NCBI RefSeq assembly: GCF_002834385.1
Contig: NZ_PITQ01000004.1
Location: forward strand, 62,001 to 126,000
DNA length: 64,000 nucleotides
From: Rahnella sp. AA
GTDB taxonomy: Bacteria; Pseudomonadota; Gammaproteobacteria; Enterobacterales; Enterobacteriaceae
Direction: 5' to 3'
Shown piece by piece: positions 10,604 through 19,738 of this stretch (position 1 is the first letter of the stretch; each line of letters begins with the position of its first letter). Both the position numbers and the translations under genes were made by a program. The notes below the pieces were generated by a model that ran no database searches, had not been told where the DNA came from, and worked only from the letters and a program-made list of their open reading frames with translations.

Positions 10604-10909
10604 TTTCCCACCGAAAATTAAGATAATTCTGAAACGATAATCTACGTTATGTTGAAAAATCAATCCTCAGCAGCAATTCGTAATACTTTCCCACCAGCCA
10701 CTGTTCTTTTTTTTACTCAGAAATGTGAATTAAAATACTGTAAAATCAGCGATTAAAAGGCTTTTATCGGCGAATTGAATTGGCAGGAACTCAGCGATAA
10801 TAATTTTTGGATCAGTTAATATTATGTTGAAGTTCCTCAAATTCATGATTAGCTATCCTTAAAAAACGACGTCTGCTTTTACTCAGGCCACTCTCACCAG
10901 GAAACATCG
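10604..10909. other. Divergent intergenic region, araC-type gene and small membrane protein
   Basis: 306 bases, AT-rich, between two divergent start codons, and so expected to carry two promoters and an operator for the AraC-type protein. I see no long repeat or strong consensus promoter that would justify exact positions. Confidence 0.4.
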
Positions 10910-11179
10910 ATGGATCAAAGAAAAGTCTTGGATGAAGGGCGTCAGCTCAAGCGTATGAATGCCGAAACCCGCAGGCAGTCGCATATGCATAAATGGTTTG
11001 CGATTGTGGCCGCGCTCGATTGCGTACTGGTCATTTTTTATGATCAGGATATGCGTAATATCGTCTTTTCGGCAGGCGTCTGTGTGGTCTGCACCTACCT
11101 GTGGCTCAAGGGCCGCAAACAATCCCGCCGCTATCGCCGTGAATGGGATGAGAAATTCGGTACCAAAAAAAATCTCTGA
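10910..11179 (+). CDS. Small two-helix membrane protein, function unknown
   Basis: 89 residues; ATG at 10910 is preceded by CAGGAAAC with good spacing. The first 27 residues are highly charged. Two hydrophobic segments follow (about 28-46 and 51-68), and the tail is basic (KGRKQSRRYRREW). Both ends are probably cytoplasmic. I do not recognise a family. It sits 141 bases before a membrane-bound GGDEF gene on the same strand and divergent from an AraC-type regulator, so a role in regulating or localising the cyclase is possible, but this is inference from position only. Confidence 0.65.
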   Translation: MDQRKVLDEGRQLKRMNAETRRQSHMHKWFAIVAALDCVLVIFYDQDMRNIVFSAGVCVVCTYLWLKGRKQSRRYRREWDEKFGTKKNL

Positions 11180-11320
11180 GCTGTTTTCTCCGGCGATCCC
11201 TGGCGCTGATTATTACATTTATAAAGAAATTCCTAATTTTCCTAAAAGTGTTTCCGTCCTGCGGTGTTTATCAGTGAAAATAACCTCCGGCACACCCGCA
11301 AATAACAACTCATAGGCTTT

Positions 11321-12454
11321 ATGCATCTCGACGTTTACACGTTATTCATTTTTGAACTTTATATTCTCATCCTGCTGACGGGCGTCATGTTGTTCGCTTG
11401 GATTGGTGGCCGCAGGGACCCAACCCTGGGCCTGACCGCGCTCATGCTGGCATTCGCAACTGCCGGAACGCAGCTCAGCAGTATGCGTGCTGATCCTGAC
11501 AGTATCATTCCCGTCGTTATCAGTAACATGATGATATTACTCTGTTACGGGATCATGTGGTCAGCAGTACGGATGTTCACAGGACGCAGGATTATTTTGC
11601 CCGCGGTTTTTGCCGGGCCCATTGTGTGGGCATTTTTTTGCCTGTCACCGGTTTTTTATCACAGCCTTCCCCAGCGGATTTTACTGACGTCACTGTTAAC
11701 CGCTGCTTATACCCTGATGACCACTCTTGAGATTTGGCATGCGCGCAAACAACTGCATATCACCTTTTGGCCAGCCCTGCCCCTGAGCTTTTTCCATGCC
11801 TGTTTCTATCTGGCACGCCCTTTCTTCGATAACGGCCTGCCTTATGCTGAAATGGCCGGAGGCCATAGTAGCGGTTTTTTCGCTATCCTGATTTTCGAAG
11901 CCATTCTCTATGCGATTTGCTTGTCTTTCATTATTTTGGCCATGGTGTATGAGCGCGGACAACTCGGCTATAAACAGGATTCATTGTGTGATCCGCTCAC
12001 CGGGGTAGGAAACCGTCGGGCATTTTTGGAATATGGTAATGAACTGATCAGAAAGCGAAAAAACCAGGCGTTTCCTTTGCAGCTGATATTATTTGATCTG
12101 GATAACTTTAAGAGACTTAACGACCAGTACGGTCACGCCGGCGGAGACTCTGCGCTGGTTTTCTTCTGTAATGTGGTTAATTCCACACTTGAGAAAAAAG
12201 ATATTTTTGCCCGCATCGGTGGAGAGGAGTTTGCCTGCCTGACGATGAAGCCTAAAGAACAGGCGATCCTGATGGCAGAAACGATACGTTTTCAATTAGC
12301 GCAGAATTCGCAGCATAATATCCCGATGACGGTGAGCGTGGGGATGGCATTTAGCAAACCTGACCAGGACTCAATATCCCACCTGCTGATCCAGGCAGAT
12401 CATGCTTTGTATCGCGCAAAATCTGCAGGCAAAAACCGCATTGAACTGAGTTGA
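11321..12454 (+). CDS. Membrane-bound GGDEF diguanylate cyclase
   Basis: 377 residues. The N-terminal 215 hold about six or seven hydrophobic helices forming a membrane sensor unit that I do not recognise as a named MASE domain. The C-terminal GGDEF domain begins at about 220 (DPLTGVGNRRAF), keeps the metal-binding FDLDNFKRLND and has GGEEF at 300-304. The position of the inhibitory RxxD motif reads EKKD, so the I-site is missing and product inhibition is not expected. It probably makes c-di-GMP at the inner membrane in response to an unknown signal. The ribosome site before the ATG is weak. Confidence 0.88.
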   Translation: MHLDVYTLFIFELYILILLTGVMLFAWIGGRRDPTLGLTALMLAFATAGTQLSSMRADPDSIIPVVISNMMILLCYGIMWSAVRMFTGRRIILPAVFAGPIVWAFFCLSPVFYHSLPQRILLTSLLTAAYTLMTTLEIWHARKQLHITFWPALPLSFFHACFYLARPFFDNGLPYAEMAGGHSSGFFAILIFEAILYAICLSFIILAMVYERGQLGYKQDSLCDPLTGVGNRRAFLEYGNELIRKRKNQAFPLQLILFDLDNFKRLNDQYGHAGGDSALVFFCNVVNSTLEKKDIFARIGGEEFACLTMKPKEQAILMAETIRFQLAQNSQHNIPMTVSVGMAFSKPDQDSISHLLIQADHALYRAKSAGKNRIELS

Positions 12455-12644
12455 TCGTTATTCACCCGAATAATATATCGAATACCTTACTTAGGGCGTG
12501 ACAACCGATTGAATTTTAAAATTTAAAAACAACGGTAATATTCTCATCCAATTGTGAGTGATAATTGCAAAAACAACCTGATGAGTTTATTGGCTTGTGC
12601 AGTGCGCCATACCACACTCATTTTCTGCTCGGGGTATTTAACTC

Positions 12645-14318
12645 ATGCTTACTGATATTGCGATATGCCAGGCAGTTCTTGATGCTCTTCCCGAAGCGAC
12701 GGTGCTTAAAGACGATCACCGAAAACTGGTATTCCTTAATCAGAAAGCCTGCGAGTTTTATGGCCGCCCGCGAGAAGAATTGATTGGTCAGGATGTTTCC
12801 TTTTTCACGGATCCTGATCAGGCTGCACGGCAACGCCAGCGCGATAATGATGTCCTGGCCACTGGCGAAAAAACGGTCAATGAAGAAACACTGGTTGACC
12901 CATCAGGTAAACGACGCAATGTGCTTGTCCGCAAGTCTCGCGTTACGCTGGAAAGCAGACACTTTATCCTGACGTCGATAATGGATATTTCGCTTCTGCG
13001 CAGTTCAGAAGCTCAGATCCGTTATCTGGCACGTCACGATGTATTAACCGGCCTGCCAAACCGCACAGCACTCAGTGAAGAACTTAGCCAGATCGCCGCG
13101 CAGCGCATGTATCGCCCTGAGCCCTATGCGCTTTTATTGTTGAATTTGAACGATTTTAACTACATCAATGATACATACGGCTACCAGGCCGGTGATGCCA
13201 TTCTTTGCGAATTTGGCCAGCGCTTGCGTAATGAGGTCGGCAACAGCGGGACCGTTTCCCGCATTGGCGGCGACGAATTTTCAATTATTTTACGCAACAG
13301 CCCGACCAGTGAAATGGCCAATAATCTGGCACTCGAAATCCTGGTGATGATGCGCCAGCCTTTTACACTGACACGTGCAAACCCGATGATTACCCTCTCT
13401 TTTGGTATCGTCATGTTTGGTGCCGAGAACATTACTGCGGGTGAAATCATGCGTCGCGGCAATACGGCCCTGCTGGAAGCTAAGCAACGCGGCAAAAATA
13501 TGTTTTCGTTCTATTCGGAATTGCTCGATGCCAGCAGTGTCAGTAAACGCATTATGGTGAAAGCACTGGCAGAATCTCTGGCAAAAGACGGCGATTTATC
13601 CTGCGTTTATCAGCCAATCTTGCGCAGTCGTGATGAAAAAGTAGTTTGCGTTGAAGCACTGGCTCGGTGGAATCACAGCGTTCTGGGTGCCGTTTCTCCC
13701 GTTCAGTTTATTGCTCTGGCTGAAGAGACCGGATTGGTTATTCAGCTGGGTGAAATCGTTTTACGCCAGGCGTGCCGTGATATTAAGCATTTTGAGCAAC
13801 TGAATCTGGCGATTAATGTGTCGGCAGTTCAGCTCGGTGAACCTGATTTTGGACCACGCATACTGGCTGTTCTGGCGGAAGAAAATTTCCCGCCGTCGCG
13901 TCTGGAGCTTGAACTGACAGAGACGTCGGTCATGAATGCCAACGCCGTGAGCCTGAGTCATCTGGCTAAATTGCGTAAACTGGGGGTTAAAATCTCCCTG
14001 GATGATTTCGGTACCGGGTACTCCAGCCTTAGCTTGCTGAAAGATATCTCAGTAGACAGCGTAAAAATCGACCGTTCGTTTGTGCAGTACGTCACAGAAG
14101 TGAATGATACTGCGGCGATAGTTTCCGCCGTATCGCAGCTTGGAAATAAAATGCACCTGAACGTGATCGCAGAAGGCGTAGAAAATCAGCTCCAAAAATC
14201 TTTTTTAGTATCAGCAGGTTGCTCGCATTTGCAAGGTTATCTTTTCTCCCGCCCCGTGCCGGTAGATGTGTTAAACACCCTGCTAAGCAACGAAATGAAT
14301 ATGCCTGCGGGTATTTAA
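12645..14318 (+). CDS. PAS-GGDEF-EAL hybrid, probable c-di-GMP phosphodiesterase
   Basis: 557 residues, no membrane helix. PAS at about 5-118, GGDEF at about 128-290, EAL at about 300-550. GGDEF is intact at 208-212, but the metal-binding Asp-x-Asp upstream reads NLN (N167, N169), so cyclase activity is doubtful. The EAL domain looks complete: E337-A-L, N391, the ELELTET segment at 421-427, DDFGTGYSS from 453, K474 and a later EGVE. It should hydrolyse c-di-GMP, perhaps with GTP bound to the GGDEF domain as an activator. It follows a cyclase on the same strand, so this pair could set local c-di-GMP levels in opposite directions. Confidence 0.9.
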   Translation: MLTDIAICQAVLDALPEATVLKDDHRKLVFLNQKACEFYGRPREELIGQDVSFFTDPDQAARQRQRDNDVLATGEKTVNEETLVDPSGKRRNVLVRKSRVTLESRHFILTSIMDISLLRSSEAQIRYLARHDVLTGLPNRTALSEELSQIAAQRMYRPEPYALLLLNLNDFNYINDTYGYQAGDAILCEFGQRLRNEVGNSGTVSRIGGDEFSIILRNSPTSEMANNLALEILVMMRQPFTLTRANPMITLSFGIVMFGAENITAGEIMRRGNTALLEAKQRGKNMFSFYSELLDASSVSKRIMVKALAESLAKDGDLSCVYQPILRSRDEKVVCVEALARWNHSVLGAVSPVQFIALAEETGLVIQLGEIVLRQACRDIKHFEQLNLAINVSAVQLGEPDFGPRILAVLAEENFPPSRLELELTETSVMNANAVSLSHLAKLRKLGVKISLDDFGTGYSSLSLLKDISVDSVKIDRSFVQYVTEVNDTAAIVSAVSQLGNKMHLNVIAEGVENQLQKSFLVSAGCSHLQGYLFSRPVPVDVLNTLLSNEMNMPAGI

Positions 14319-14442
14319 AACGACTATTTATAAGCGCTATAGATAACTCAAAACACCTTATTAATTCATTCAATTGGCGCTCGTCCCTGTTTTACTGACA
14401 TGATCCGAGGCTGATAAATCACGCCGTTTAAGGAATTACATC

Positions 14443-15309
14443 ATGTCATCGTTTTCAGGTATCTGGGTCCCGCTGGTCACACCTTTCCATCAGGGTGAGA
14501 TCGACTTTACTGCACTGAAATCATTGTGCACCCGGCTGCTCAAACGGGGCGTGGACGGTGTTGTCGTCTGCGGTACTACCGGTGAAGCCCCTATGCTCAC
14601 CAAAGAAGAACAGCTACAGGTGCTTGACGCCGTATTAGACGTTGTGCCCGGTCATCAGGTCATCATGGGGCTTTCGGGAACGCATATGCCGGTGATCCGT
14701 GAAATGCAGAATGCCATTTTAGAGCGCCCTGTCGCCGGGCTGCTCATCCCCGCTCCCTACTATATTCGTCCGTCTCAGCCCGCTCTGGTGGCATGGTTTA
14801 CTGAGATTGCCGATAACTCTTCAGTACCGGTCGTCCTTTACAATATCCCTTATCGTACCGGCGTACAGATGGAGCTGGATACATTCCGTCAGTTAGCAAA
14901 ACACCCGCAAATCACTGCGGTCAAAGATTGCGGCGGCAGCATAGAGCTGACGCTTTCGCTGATCGCTGACGGCGAACTGGATGTTCTGTGCGGCGAGGAT
15001 GTTCAGATATTTTCGACGTTGAGTTTGGGCGGTGCGGGTGCGATTGCCGCTTCCTCACATATTTTTCCGGAAGAATTTGTCCAGCTCATCAGGCAGTTCA
15101 AAGAACATGACATCGTCGCTGCACGCAAAACCTTTTTTGGCCTGCTGCCGATGATCAGGCTGATGTTTTCTGCGCCAAATCCCGCAGCCATCAAATACGC
15201 GCTATCGCTGGATGGTCTGATGGATAATGAGCTGCGCTCCCCGATGCTTCCTGCACCTGAAAATGTTGAACTCGCAATCCGGGATTTCCTGAATTTGCAT
15301 TCCCGCTAA
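14443..15309 (+). CDS. DapA-family lyase, 4-hydroxy-tetrahydrodipicolinate synthase-like
   Basis: 288 residues, a (beta/alpha)8-barrel class I aldolase of the DHDPS/NAL family. Visible are the GTTGE motif (near 45), YYIRPSQ (near 107), the catalytic Tyr in LYNIPYRTG with the adjacent Arg, and the Schiff-base Lys in AVKDCGG (near 160). The RTG Arg, which binds the aspartate semialdehyde carboxylate in true DapA, is present, so lysine/diaminopimelate synthesis or a related aldol reaction are both possible. It is not at the usual dapA locus next to bamC, so it is probably a second copy or paralogue. It closes the accessory block before gstA. Confidence 0.82.
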   Translation: MSSFSGIWVPLVTPFHQGEIDFTALKSLCTRLLKRGVDGVVVCGTTGEAPMLTKEEQLQVLDAVLDVVPGHQVIMGLSGTHMPVIREMQNAILERPVAGLLIPAPYYIRPSQPALVAWFTEIADNSSVPVVLYNIPYRTGVQMELDTFRQLAKHPQITAVKDCGGSIELTLSLIADGELDVLCGEDVQIFSTLSLGGAGAIAASSHIFPEEFVQLIRQFKEHDIVAARKTFFGLLPMIRLMFSAPNPAAIKYALSLDGLMDNELRSPMLPAPENVELAIRDFLNLHSR

Positions 15310-15507
15310 AAGGATAAAGTGGCGGGCAGCCATGTCCGCCACTGTGTGCATCAAAATGTGAGCAACTGAACTCGCTGTCACAATTAAAACACTGACTTTT
15401 GCTCCCGCCGGTTCTAGGATATAAGCAGACTTTATATAGCCATATCGCTGTTCCGTGAAACAGAGGTGCTCCACGGTTCACGCGGGTGTTCATCCAATGG
15501 AGTGTTT

Positions 15508-16113
15508 ATGAAACTGTATTATAAATCCGGTGCCTGTTCCCTTTCTCCACATATCGTCCTTCGTGAAGCCGGGCTCGACTTCAGCATTGAGAAAGTTGAT
15601 CTCGCAACTAAGAAAACTGAAACCGGTGATGACTTCCTCGCGGTGAACCCAAAAGGGCAAATTCCGACACTGTTGCTCAATGATGGCAGCATTCTGACCG
15701 AAGGCGTGGCGATCGTGCAGTATCTTGCAGATCAGAAACCAGACCGTCAGTTAATGCCGGAACAAGGCACGTTGGCACGCTACCATGCGCTGGAATGGCT
15801 GAACTACATCGCGACTGAACTGCACAAAGGTTTTTCCCCGCTGTTCAACCCAAAAACACCTGATGAATTCAAAACGCTGACGCGCGAAGTGATGAGCAAA
15901 AAATTTGCTTATGTGAATGCGTCCCTGAAAGGGCAACAGTTCCTGCTTGGTGCACGCTTCAGCGTGGCAGACGCCTATCTGTTTACCGTGATGGGGTGGG
16001 CAAAAGCGTTGAAGTTCGATCTGAGCGCACTGACAGATCTGAATGCGTATCTGGATCGTATTGCAGCCCGTCCGGCAGTTGATACCGCCATGACCGCGGA
16101 AGGCCTGAAATAA
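15508..16113 (+). CDS. gstA: Glutathione S-transferase GstA
   Basis: 201 residues from ATG 15508, which follows GGAGTG; a longer frame from 15466 is not needed and exceeds the family length. It matches the beta-class GstA of E. coli: thioredoxin-fold N-terminus with Cys10 (GACSLSPH), the cis-Pro region QIPTL near residue 53, and a helical C-terminal domain with the FSVADAY motif. It conjugates or binds glutathione in the cytoplasm. As in E. coli it precedes pdxY on the opposite strand. Confidence 0.95.
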   Translation: MKLYYKSGACSLSPHIVLREAGLDFSIEKVDLATKKTETGDDFLAVNPKGQIPTLLLNDGSILTEGVAIVQYLADQKPDRQLMPEQGTLARYHALEWLNYIATELHKGFSPLFNPKTPDEFKTLTREVMSKKFAYVNASLKGQQFLLGARFSVADAYLFTVMGWAKALKFDLSALTDLNAYLDRIAARPAVDTAMTAEGLK

Positions 16114-16140
16114 GCGCTGATGTGATCTTCTGACACAAAA

Positions 16141-16174
16141 AACGCCCCGTCTGCATCAGCACGGGGCGTTTTTT
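16141..16174. terminator. Bidirectional terminator between gstA and pdxY
   Basis: A ten-base arm AACGCCCCGT pairs with ACGGGGCGTT around a ten-base loop. T-runs are found on the plus strand and A-runs before it (T on the minus strand), so it can end both convergent genes. Confidence 0.93.
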
Positions 16175-16184
16175 TATGCGCGCA

Positions 16185-17045
16185 TTACAATTTTACTGCC
16201 GGGAAGTGGTGGTCTGGTTTCACCATCTTGTCCTGCGCGGCAACGACTTGTAGCTCGTACTCGCCCATTGCATGGGTTGCCAGCATCACTTCATAAACGG
16301 CAGCAGTAACGTGCTCCAGTGCTTTATCCAGCGCCTCACCTTTCAGCAGATTCACCAGCAATAATCCGCTGGTCAGGTCGCCAACACCCACAGGCTGGCG
16401 CACGCCGAAATCGACCAGTGGCCGGTCGATGTGCCAGGCTTCTTGCGCCGTCACCAACAACATTTCAAAGCGATCGCTGTGATATCCCGCGCGGCTTAAA
16501 TGTTTCACCAGCACTATTTTCGGGCCTTTGGCGATAAGCTCACGGGCGGTAGCAACAGCCTCTTCAACACTTGCCACCGCATGACCGCTCAGCAGTTCAA
16601 GCTCCAGCAGGTTTGGCGCAACGATATCGCAGTTCACCAGCGCCTGGTTGCAATGAAACTCCGCCACGCCCGGTGCCACAATGCAGCCTTTCTCCGGATG
16701 GCCCATGACCGGATCACAAAAATACCAGGCATCAGGGTTCGCCGCTTTTACTTTGCGGACAATCTCCAGAATACTCTGCCCTTGTTCTGGTGAACCGATA
16801 TAACCACTCAGCACCGCATCACAATCTTTCAGACGATCAATTTCCGCAATTCCCTGCGCAATTTCGGTCAGATGGCTGGCGGGCATCACGCAGCCGGTCC
16901 AGTGACCATATTGTGTATGATTGGAAAACTGAACGGTGTTCAGCGGCCAAACGTTTGCGCCCATGCGACGCATAGGGAATTCAGCCGCACTGTTACCTGC
17001 ATGCCCAAAAACGGTGTGTGACTGGATGGAAAGAATGTTTTTCAT
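16185..17045 (-). CDS. pdxY: Pyridoxal kinase PdxY
   Basis: 286 residues, the usual PdxY length, starting [19 protein letters not shown] ribokinase-fold enzyme that phosphorylates pyridoxal in B6 salvage; the C-terminal [11 protein letters not shown] anion-hole motif with its catalytic Asp is visible near residue 220. It lies downstream of tyrS on the same strand as in E. coli, but a good terminator separates them here, so at least part of its expression should be independent. Confidence 0.95.
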   Translation of the reverse strand: MKNILSIQSHTVFGHAGNSAAEFPMRRMGANVWPLNTVQFSNHTQYGHWTGCVMPASHLTEIAQGIAEIDRLKDCDAVLSGYIGSPEQGQSILEIVRKVKAANPDAWYFCDPVMGHPEKGCIVAPGVAEFHCNQALVNCDIVAPNLLELELLSGHAVASVEEAVATARELIAKGPKIVLVKHLSRAGYHSDRFEMLLVTAQEAWHIDRPLVDFGVRQPVGVGDLTSGLLLVNLLKGEALDKALEHVTAAVYEVMLATHAMGEYELQVVAAQDKMVKPDHHFPAVKL

Positions 17046-17103
17046 GAAGAACTTCCGATTGCAACGTCATCGGGGATGATGGCGGGATAACTAAGATCAG
17101 AGG

Positions 17104-17133
17104 ACAAAAACGGAAGGCTCTTCAGCCCTCCGT
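17104..17133 (-). terminator. Rho-independent terminator of tyrS
   Basis: Read on the minus strand: a ten-base stem (ACGGAGGGCT / AGCCTTCCGT with one G-T pair), GAAG loop, then five T. It lies just after the tyrS stop, before pdxY. Confidence 0.9.
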
Positions 17134-17149
17134 TCTTCCGGCCTAAAAC

Positions 17150-18424
17150 TTACGCCCAAAGCAGCAGCGTATAGTTCTTTTTACCGCGACGCAGCAGGGT
17201 ATAACGACCGAACAACCGATCACCTTCGGCGAAGTTATACTCGGTGTCAGTTTGTTTTTCGCCGTTCACAGAAACCGCGTTTGAAGAAATCATAGTACGC
17301 GCCTGGCCTTTAGACGGTGCCATACCGGCAATCACCAGCGCCTGCTGCAGGTCGGTATCACGCGGTACTTCGAACAGCTCCAGGCCGTCCTGCGCCAGCT
17401 GGCCGAAATCGACTTCCGTCATTTCGCTCAGGGAACCGGAGAACAGGCTCTGCGTGATACGTTTCGCCGCCGCCAGACCTTCAGCACCGTGAACCATACC
17501 CGTCACTTCTTCGGCCAGTACGTACTGCGCGCGCGGCGCTTTACCACTGGTTTTATCTTCTTCTTCCAGCGCATTGATGTCTTCAATACTCATGAAAGTG
17601 AAGAACTTCAGGAATCGGTAAACGTCAGCATCCGCGGTATTGATCCAGAACTGGTAGAATTTGTACGGGCTGGTTTTCTTCGGATCCAACCAGACTGCGC
17701 CGCCTTCAGTTTTACCAAATTTAGTACCGTCAGCTTTGGTGATAAGCGGAACGGTCAGGCCGAAGACCTGTTTCTGATGCATGCGTCGGGTTAAATCGAT
17801 ACCGGACGTAATGTTGCCCCACTGGTCGGAACCGCCGATCTGCAAGACCACCTGATGGCGGTTGTACAGTTCTGCAAAATCGTACCCCTGCAGCAGGTTG
17901 TATGAGAATTCAGTGAAGGAAATGCCGCTGTCATCACGGTTCAGACGCTGTTTCACCGCTTCTTTGTTGATCATCTGATTAACGGAGAAATGTTTACCGA
18001 TATCACGCAGGAAAGTCAGCACGTTCATGCCGCCAAACCAGTCGTAGTTGTTCGCGGTAATTGCGCTGTTTTCGCCACAGCTGAAATCCAGGAAAGGAGA
18101 AACCTGCTGGCGGATTTTTTCCACCCACTCGTTGACCGTTTCGTTGGTATTCAGTTTACGTTCAGTGGCTTTAAAGCTTGGATCACCGATAAGGCCGGTC
18201 GCACCGCCGACCAGCGCAACCGGTTTGTGGCCGTTCAGCTGGAAGCGTTTCAGGCACAGCAAAGGCACCAGATGACCCAAATGCAAGCTGTCTGCGGTAG
18301 GATCGAAACCGCAATAGAGTGCAATTGGCCCTTGCGCCAGTTGCTCAGCTAACGCTTCTTCATCCGTTACCTGGGCAACGAGGCCCCGCTCTTGCAATTG
18401 TTTAATCAGGTTGCTGCTCGCCAT
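17150..18424 (-). CDS. tyrS: Tyrosyl-tRNA synthetase
   Basis: 424 residues from the ATG at 18424, matching E. coli TyrS ([18 protein letters not shown]); a TTG one codon upstream is ignored. Class I synthetase charging tRNA-Tyr: HIGH-like motif HLGHLV near 46, KMSKS-like KFGKT near 235, and a C-terminal S4-like RNA-binding domain (about 355-424). Long blocks match the E. coli protein. It follows pdxH on the same strand. Confidence 0.97.
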   Translation of the reverse strand: MASSNLIKQLQERGLVAQVTDEEALAEQLAQGPIALYCGFDPTADSLHLGHLVPLLCLKRFQLNGHKPVALVGGATGLIGDPSFKATERKLNTNETVNEWVEKIRQQVSPFLDFSCGENSAITANNYDWFGGMNVLTFLRDIGKHFSVNQMINKEAVKQRLNRDDSGISFTEFSYNLLQGYDFAELYNRHQVVLQIGGSDQWGNITSGIDLTRRMHQKQVFGLTVPLITKADGTKFGKTEGGAVWLDPKKTSPYKFYQFWINTADADVYRFLKFFTFMSIEDINALEEEDKTSGKAPRAQYVLAEEVTGMVHGAEGLAAAKRITQSLFSGSLSEMTEVDFGQLAQDGLELFEVPRDTDLQQALVIAGMAPSKGQARTMISSNAVSVNGEKQTDTEYNFAEGDRLFGRYTLLRRGKKNYTLLLWA

Positions 18425-18521
18425 CAAAGACTCCGTTAATTATGTACTGAATGTGTGCAGATTCATGTCTGACATCATGCCGCGCATGTGCCTTTTCTCT
18501 CACCTTTACGGGGAACGACAT

Positions 18522-18549
18522 AGAATAAAGCGCCCGTCGTCCGAGCGCT
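18522..18549 (-). terminator. Probable terminator of pdxH
   Basis: Minus strand: AGCGCTCG, loop GACGA, CGGGCGCT, then TTATTCT. Eight pairs with one wobble; the T-run is interrupted, so termination may be partial, allowing read-through to tyrS. Confidence 0.65.
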
Positions 18550-18573
18550 AGGAAATCGCGAGTTTTTTCGTGG

Positions 18574-19239
18574 TTAGGGTGCGAGGCGGTCTATTTTCCA
18601 ACCAGTTTCTGTTTCTGCTTCATCGCGCTGATAGATAAACCTATCGTGCAGGCGATGTTCGCCGCCCTGCCAGAATTCCATCGAATCCACTTTGACGCGG
18701 AAACCACCCCAGAAACTCGGCAGCGGCACTTCGCCGTTGCTGAATTTTTGTTTCAGTTCGAGGAATTTGCTTTCCAGCACGCCACGTGCCGAAATACGGC
18801 TCGACTGCTGCGAAACCCAGGCGCCGATCTGGCTGTCTTTCGGACGGCTGGTGAAGTATTTCATCACTTCCAGCGTCGACAGGCGTTCTGCCTGGCCGAG
18901 GACGATCACTTGTCTGTCCAGCATATGCCACGGGAACAGCAGGCTGATGCGTGCATTATTTGCCAGCTGTTGCGCCTTTCGGCTCCCCAGATTGGTATAG
19001 AACACCAGCCCTTTCTCGTCATAGTGTTTAAGTAACACGATTCGCTGGAAAGGTTGACCACGTTCATCAACTGTCGCGACAACCATTGCCGTCGGGTCTG
19101 CCAGACGGGCATCACAGGCCTGTTTCAGCCAGTGTTCAAACAAAGGCAGCGGTTCCGGGGTTAAATCAGCGCGACGTAACCCGCCACGGGTGTATTCACG
19201 GCGCGAGTCCGCAATATCAAACTCTTTGTTATCAGACAT
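18574..19239 (-). CDS. pdxH: Pyridoxine/pyridoxamine 5'-phosphate oxidase PdxH
   Basis: 221 residues (E. coli 218). FMN-dependent oxidase that makes pyridoxal 5'-phosphate. The N-terminal [11 protein letters not shown] segment, the FMN-site stretch [18 protein letters not shown] and the C-terminal [11 protein letters not shown] ending in RLAP are all present. Together with pdxY across tyrS it forms the B6 group known from E. coli. Encoded upstream of tyrS on the same strand. Confidence 0.96.
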   Translation of the reverse strand: MSDNKEFDIADSRREYTRGGLRRADLTPEPLPLFEHWLKQACDARLADPTAMVVATVDERGQPFQRIVLLKHYDEKGLVFYTNLGSRKAQQLANNARISLLFPWHMLDRQVIVLGQAERLSTLEVMKYFTSRPKDSQIGAWVSQQSSRISARGVLESKFLELKQKFSNGEVPLPSFWGGFRVKVDSMEFWQGGEHRLHDRFIYQRDEAETETGWKIDRLAP

Positions 19240-19283
19240 ATGGATTTAATTGCGTATTGAATGAAGGTAAAACGCATTGTGCA

Positions 19284-19319
19284 CCCGCAGCGTCAGGATC
19301 TCAATGTTCCTGACGCGGG
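19284..19319. repeat. Inverted repeat between mliC and pdxH
   Basis: GCGTCAGGA at 19290-19298 pairs perfectly with TCCTGACGC at 19308-19316, extended by CCC/GGG outside a short bulge. There is no T-run on either strand, so it is a stable hairpin rather than a classic terminator; it may mark the end of mliC mRNA. Confidence 0.7.
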
Positions 19320-19342
19320 GTTCTGGAAAGGGAAATGCGGGG

Positions 19343-19654
19343 CTACTTCTGCAGGCAATCGTCGATAATCACGTTTTCCCCGCGCTGAACAAAGGCCTGA
19401 TTGCCTTTCGACCAGAAGGTGTAGCGGCCATCGCTGTAACGGGTTCCTGAAGCGGCTTCGACCTGTTTGAGTTTCAGCTGTTCGCCGTCAAGCACCATGC
19501 TCACCTGCTGCGCCGGTTTATCCAGCGTGACAGTCAGCGGTAACGTACCGCATTGGTAATGCAATTCTTCTGTCGGGCTTTCGGCCTGATGGCTAAACTG
19601 GCTACATCCTGCCAGCGTTAATCCTGCTAACGAAGCGATAATCGCCTTTTTCAT
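19343..19654 (-). CDS. mliC: MliC, membrane-bound lysozyme inhibitor lipoprotein
   Basis: 103 residues with a lipoprotein signal ending in the lipobox LAGC (Cys17), so it should be anchored in the outer membrane. The mature part fits the MliC/PliC beta-barrel: paired Cys (HYQCG near 34 and DDCLQK at the end) and the conserved SGTRYSDGRYTFWSKG segment that enters the lysozyme active site. It protects peptidoglycan from c-type lysozyme. Position between anmK and pdxH is as in E. coli. Confidence 0.92.
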   Translation of the reverse strand: MKKAIIASLAGLTLAGCSQFSHQAESPTEELHYQCGTLPLTVTLDKPAQQVSMVLDGEQLKLKQVEAASGTRYSDGRYTFWSKGNQAFVQRGENVIIDDCLQK

Positions 19655-19738
19655 TCAGTGCTCCCTGATGCTCTTTGTTTATCTCCTTTATGTACCACGC
19701 CGGCGCGCGCAGCACATTGAGATAAAACCGAGAACGTA

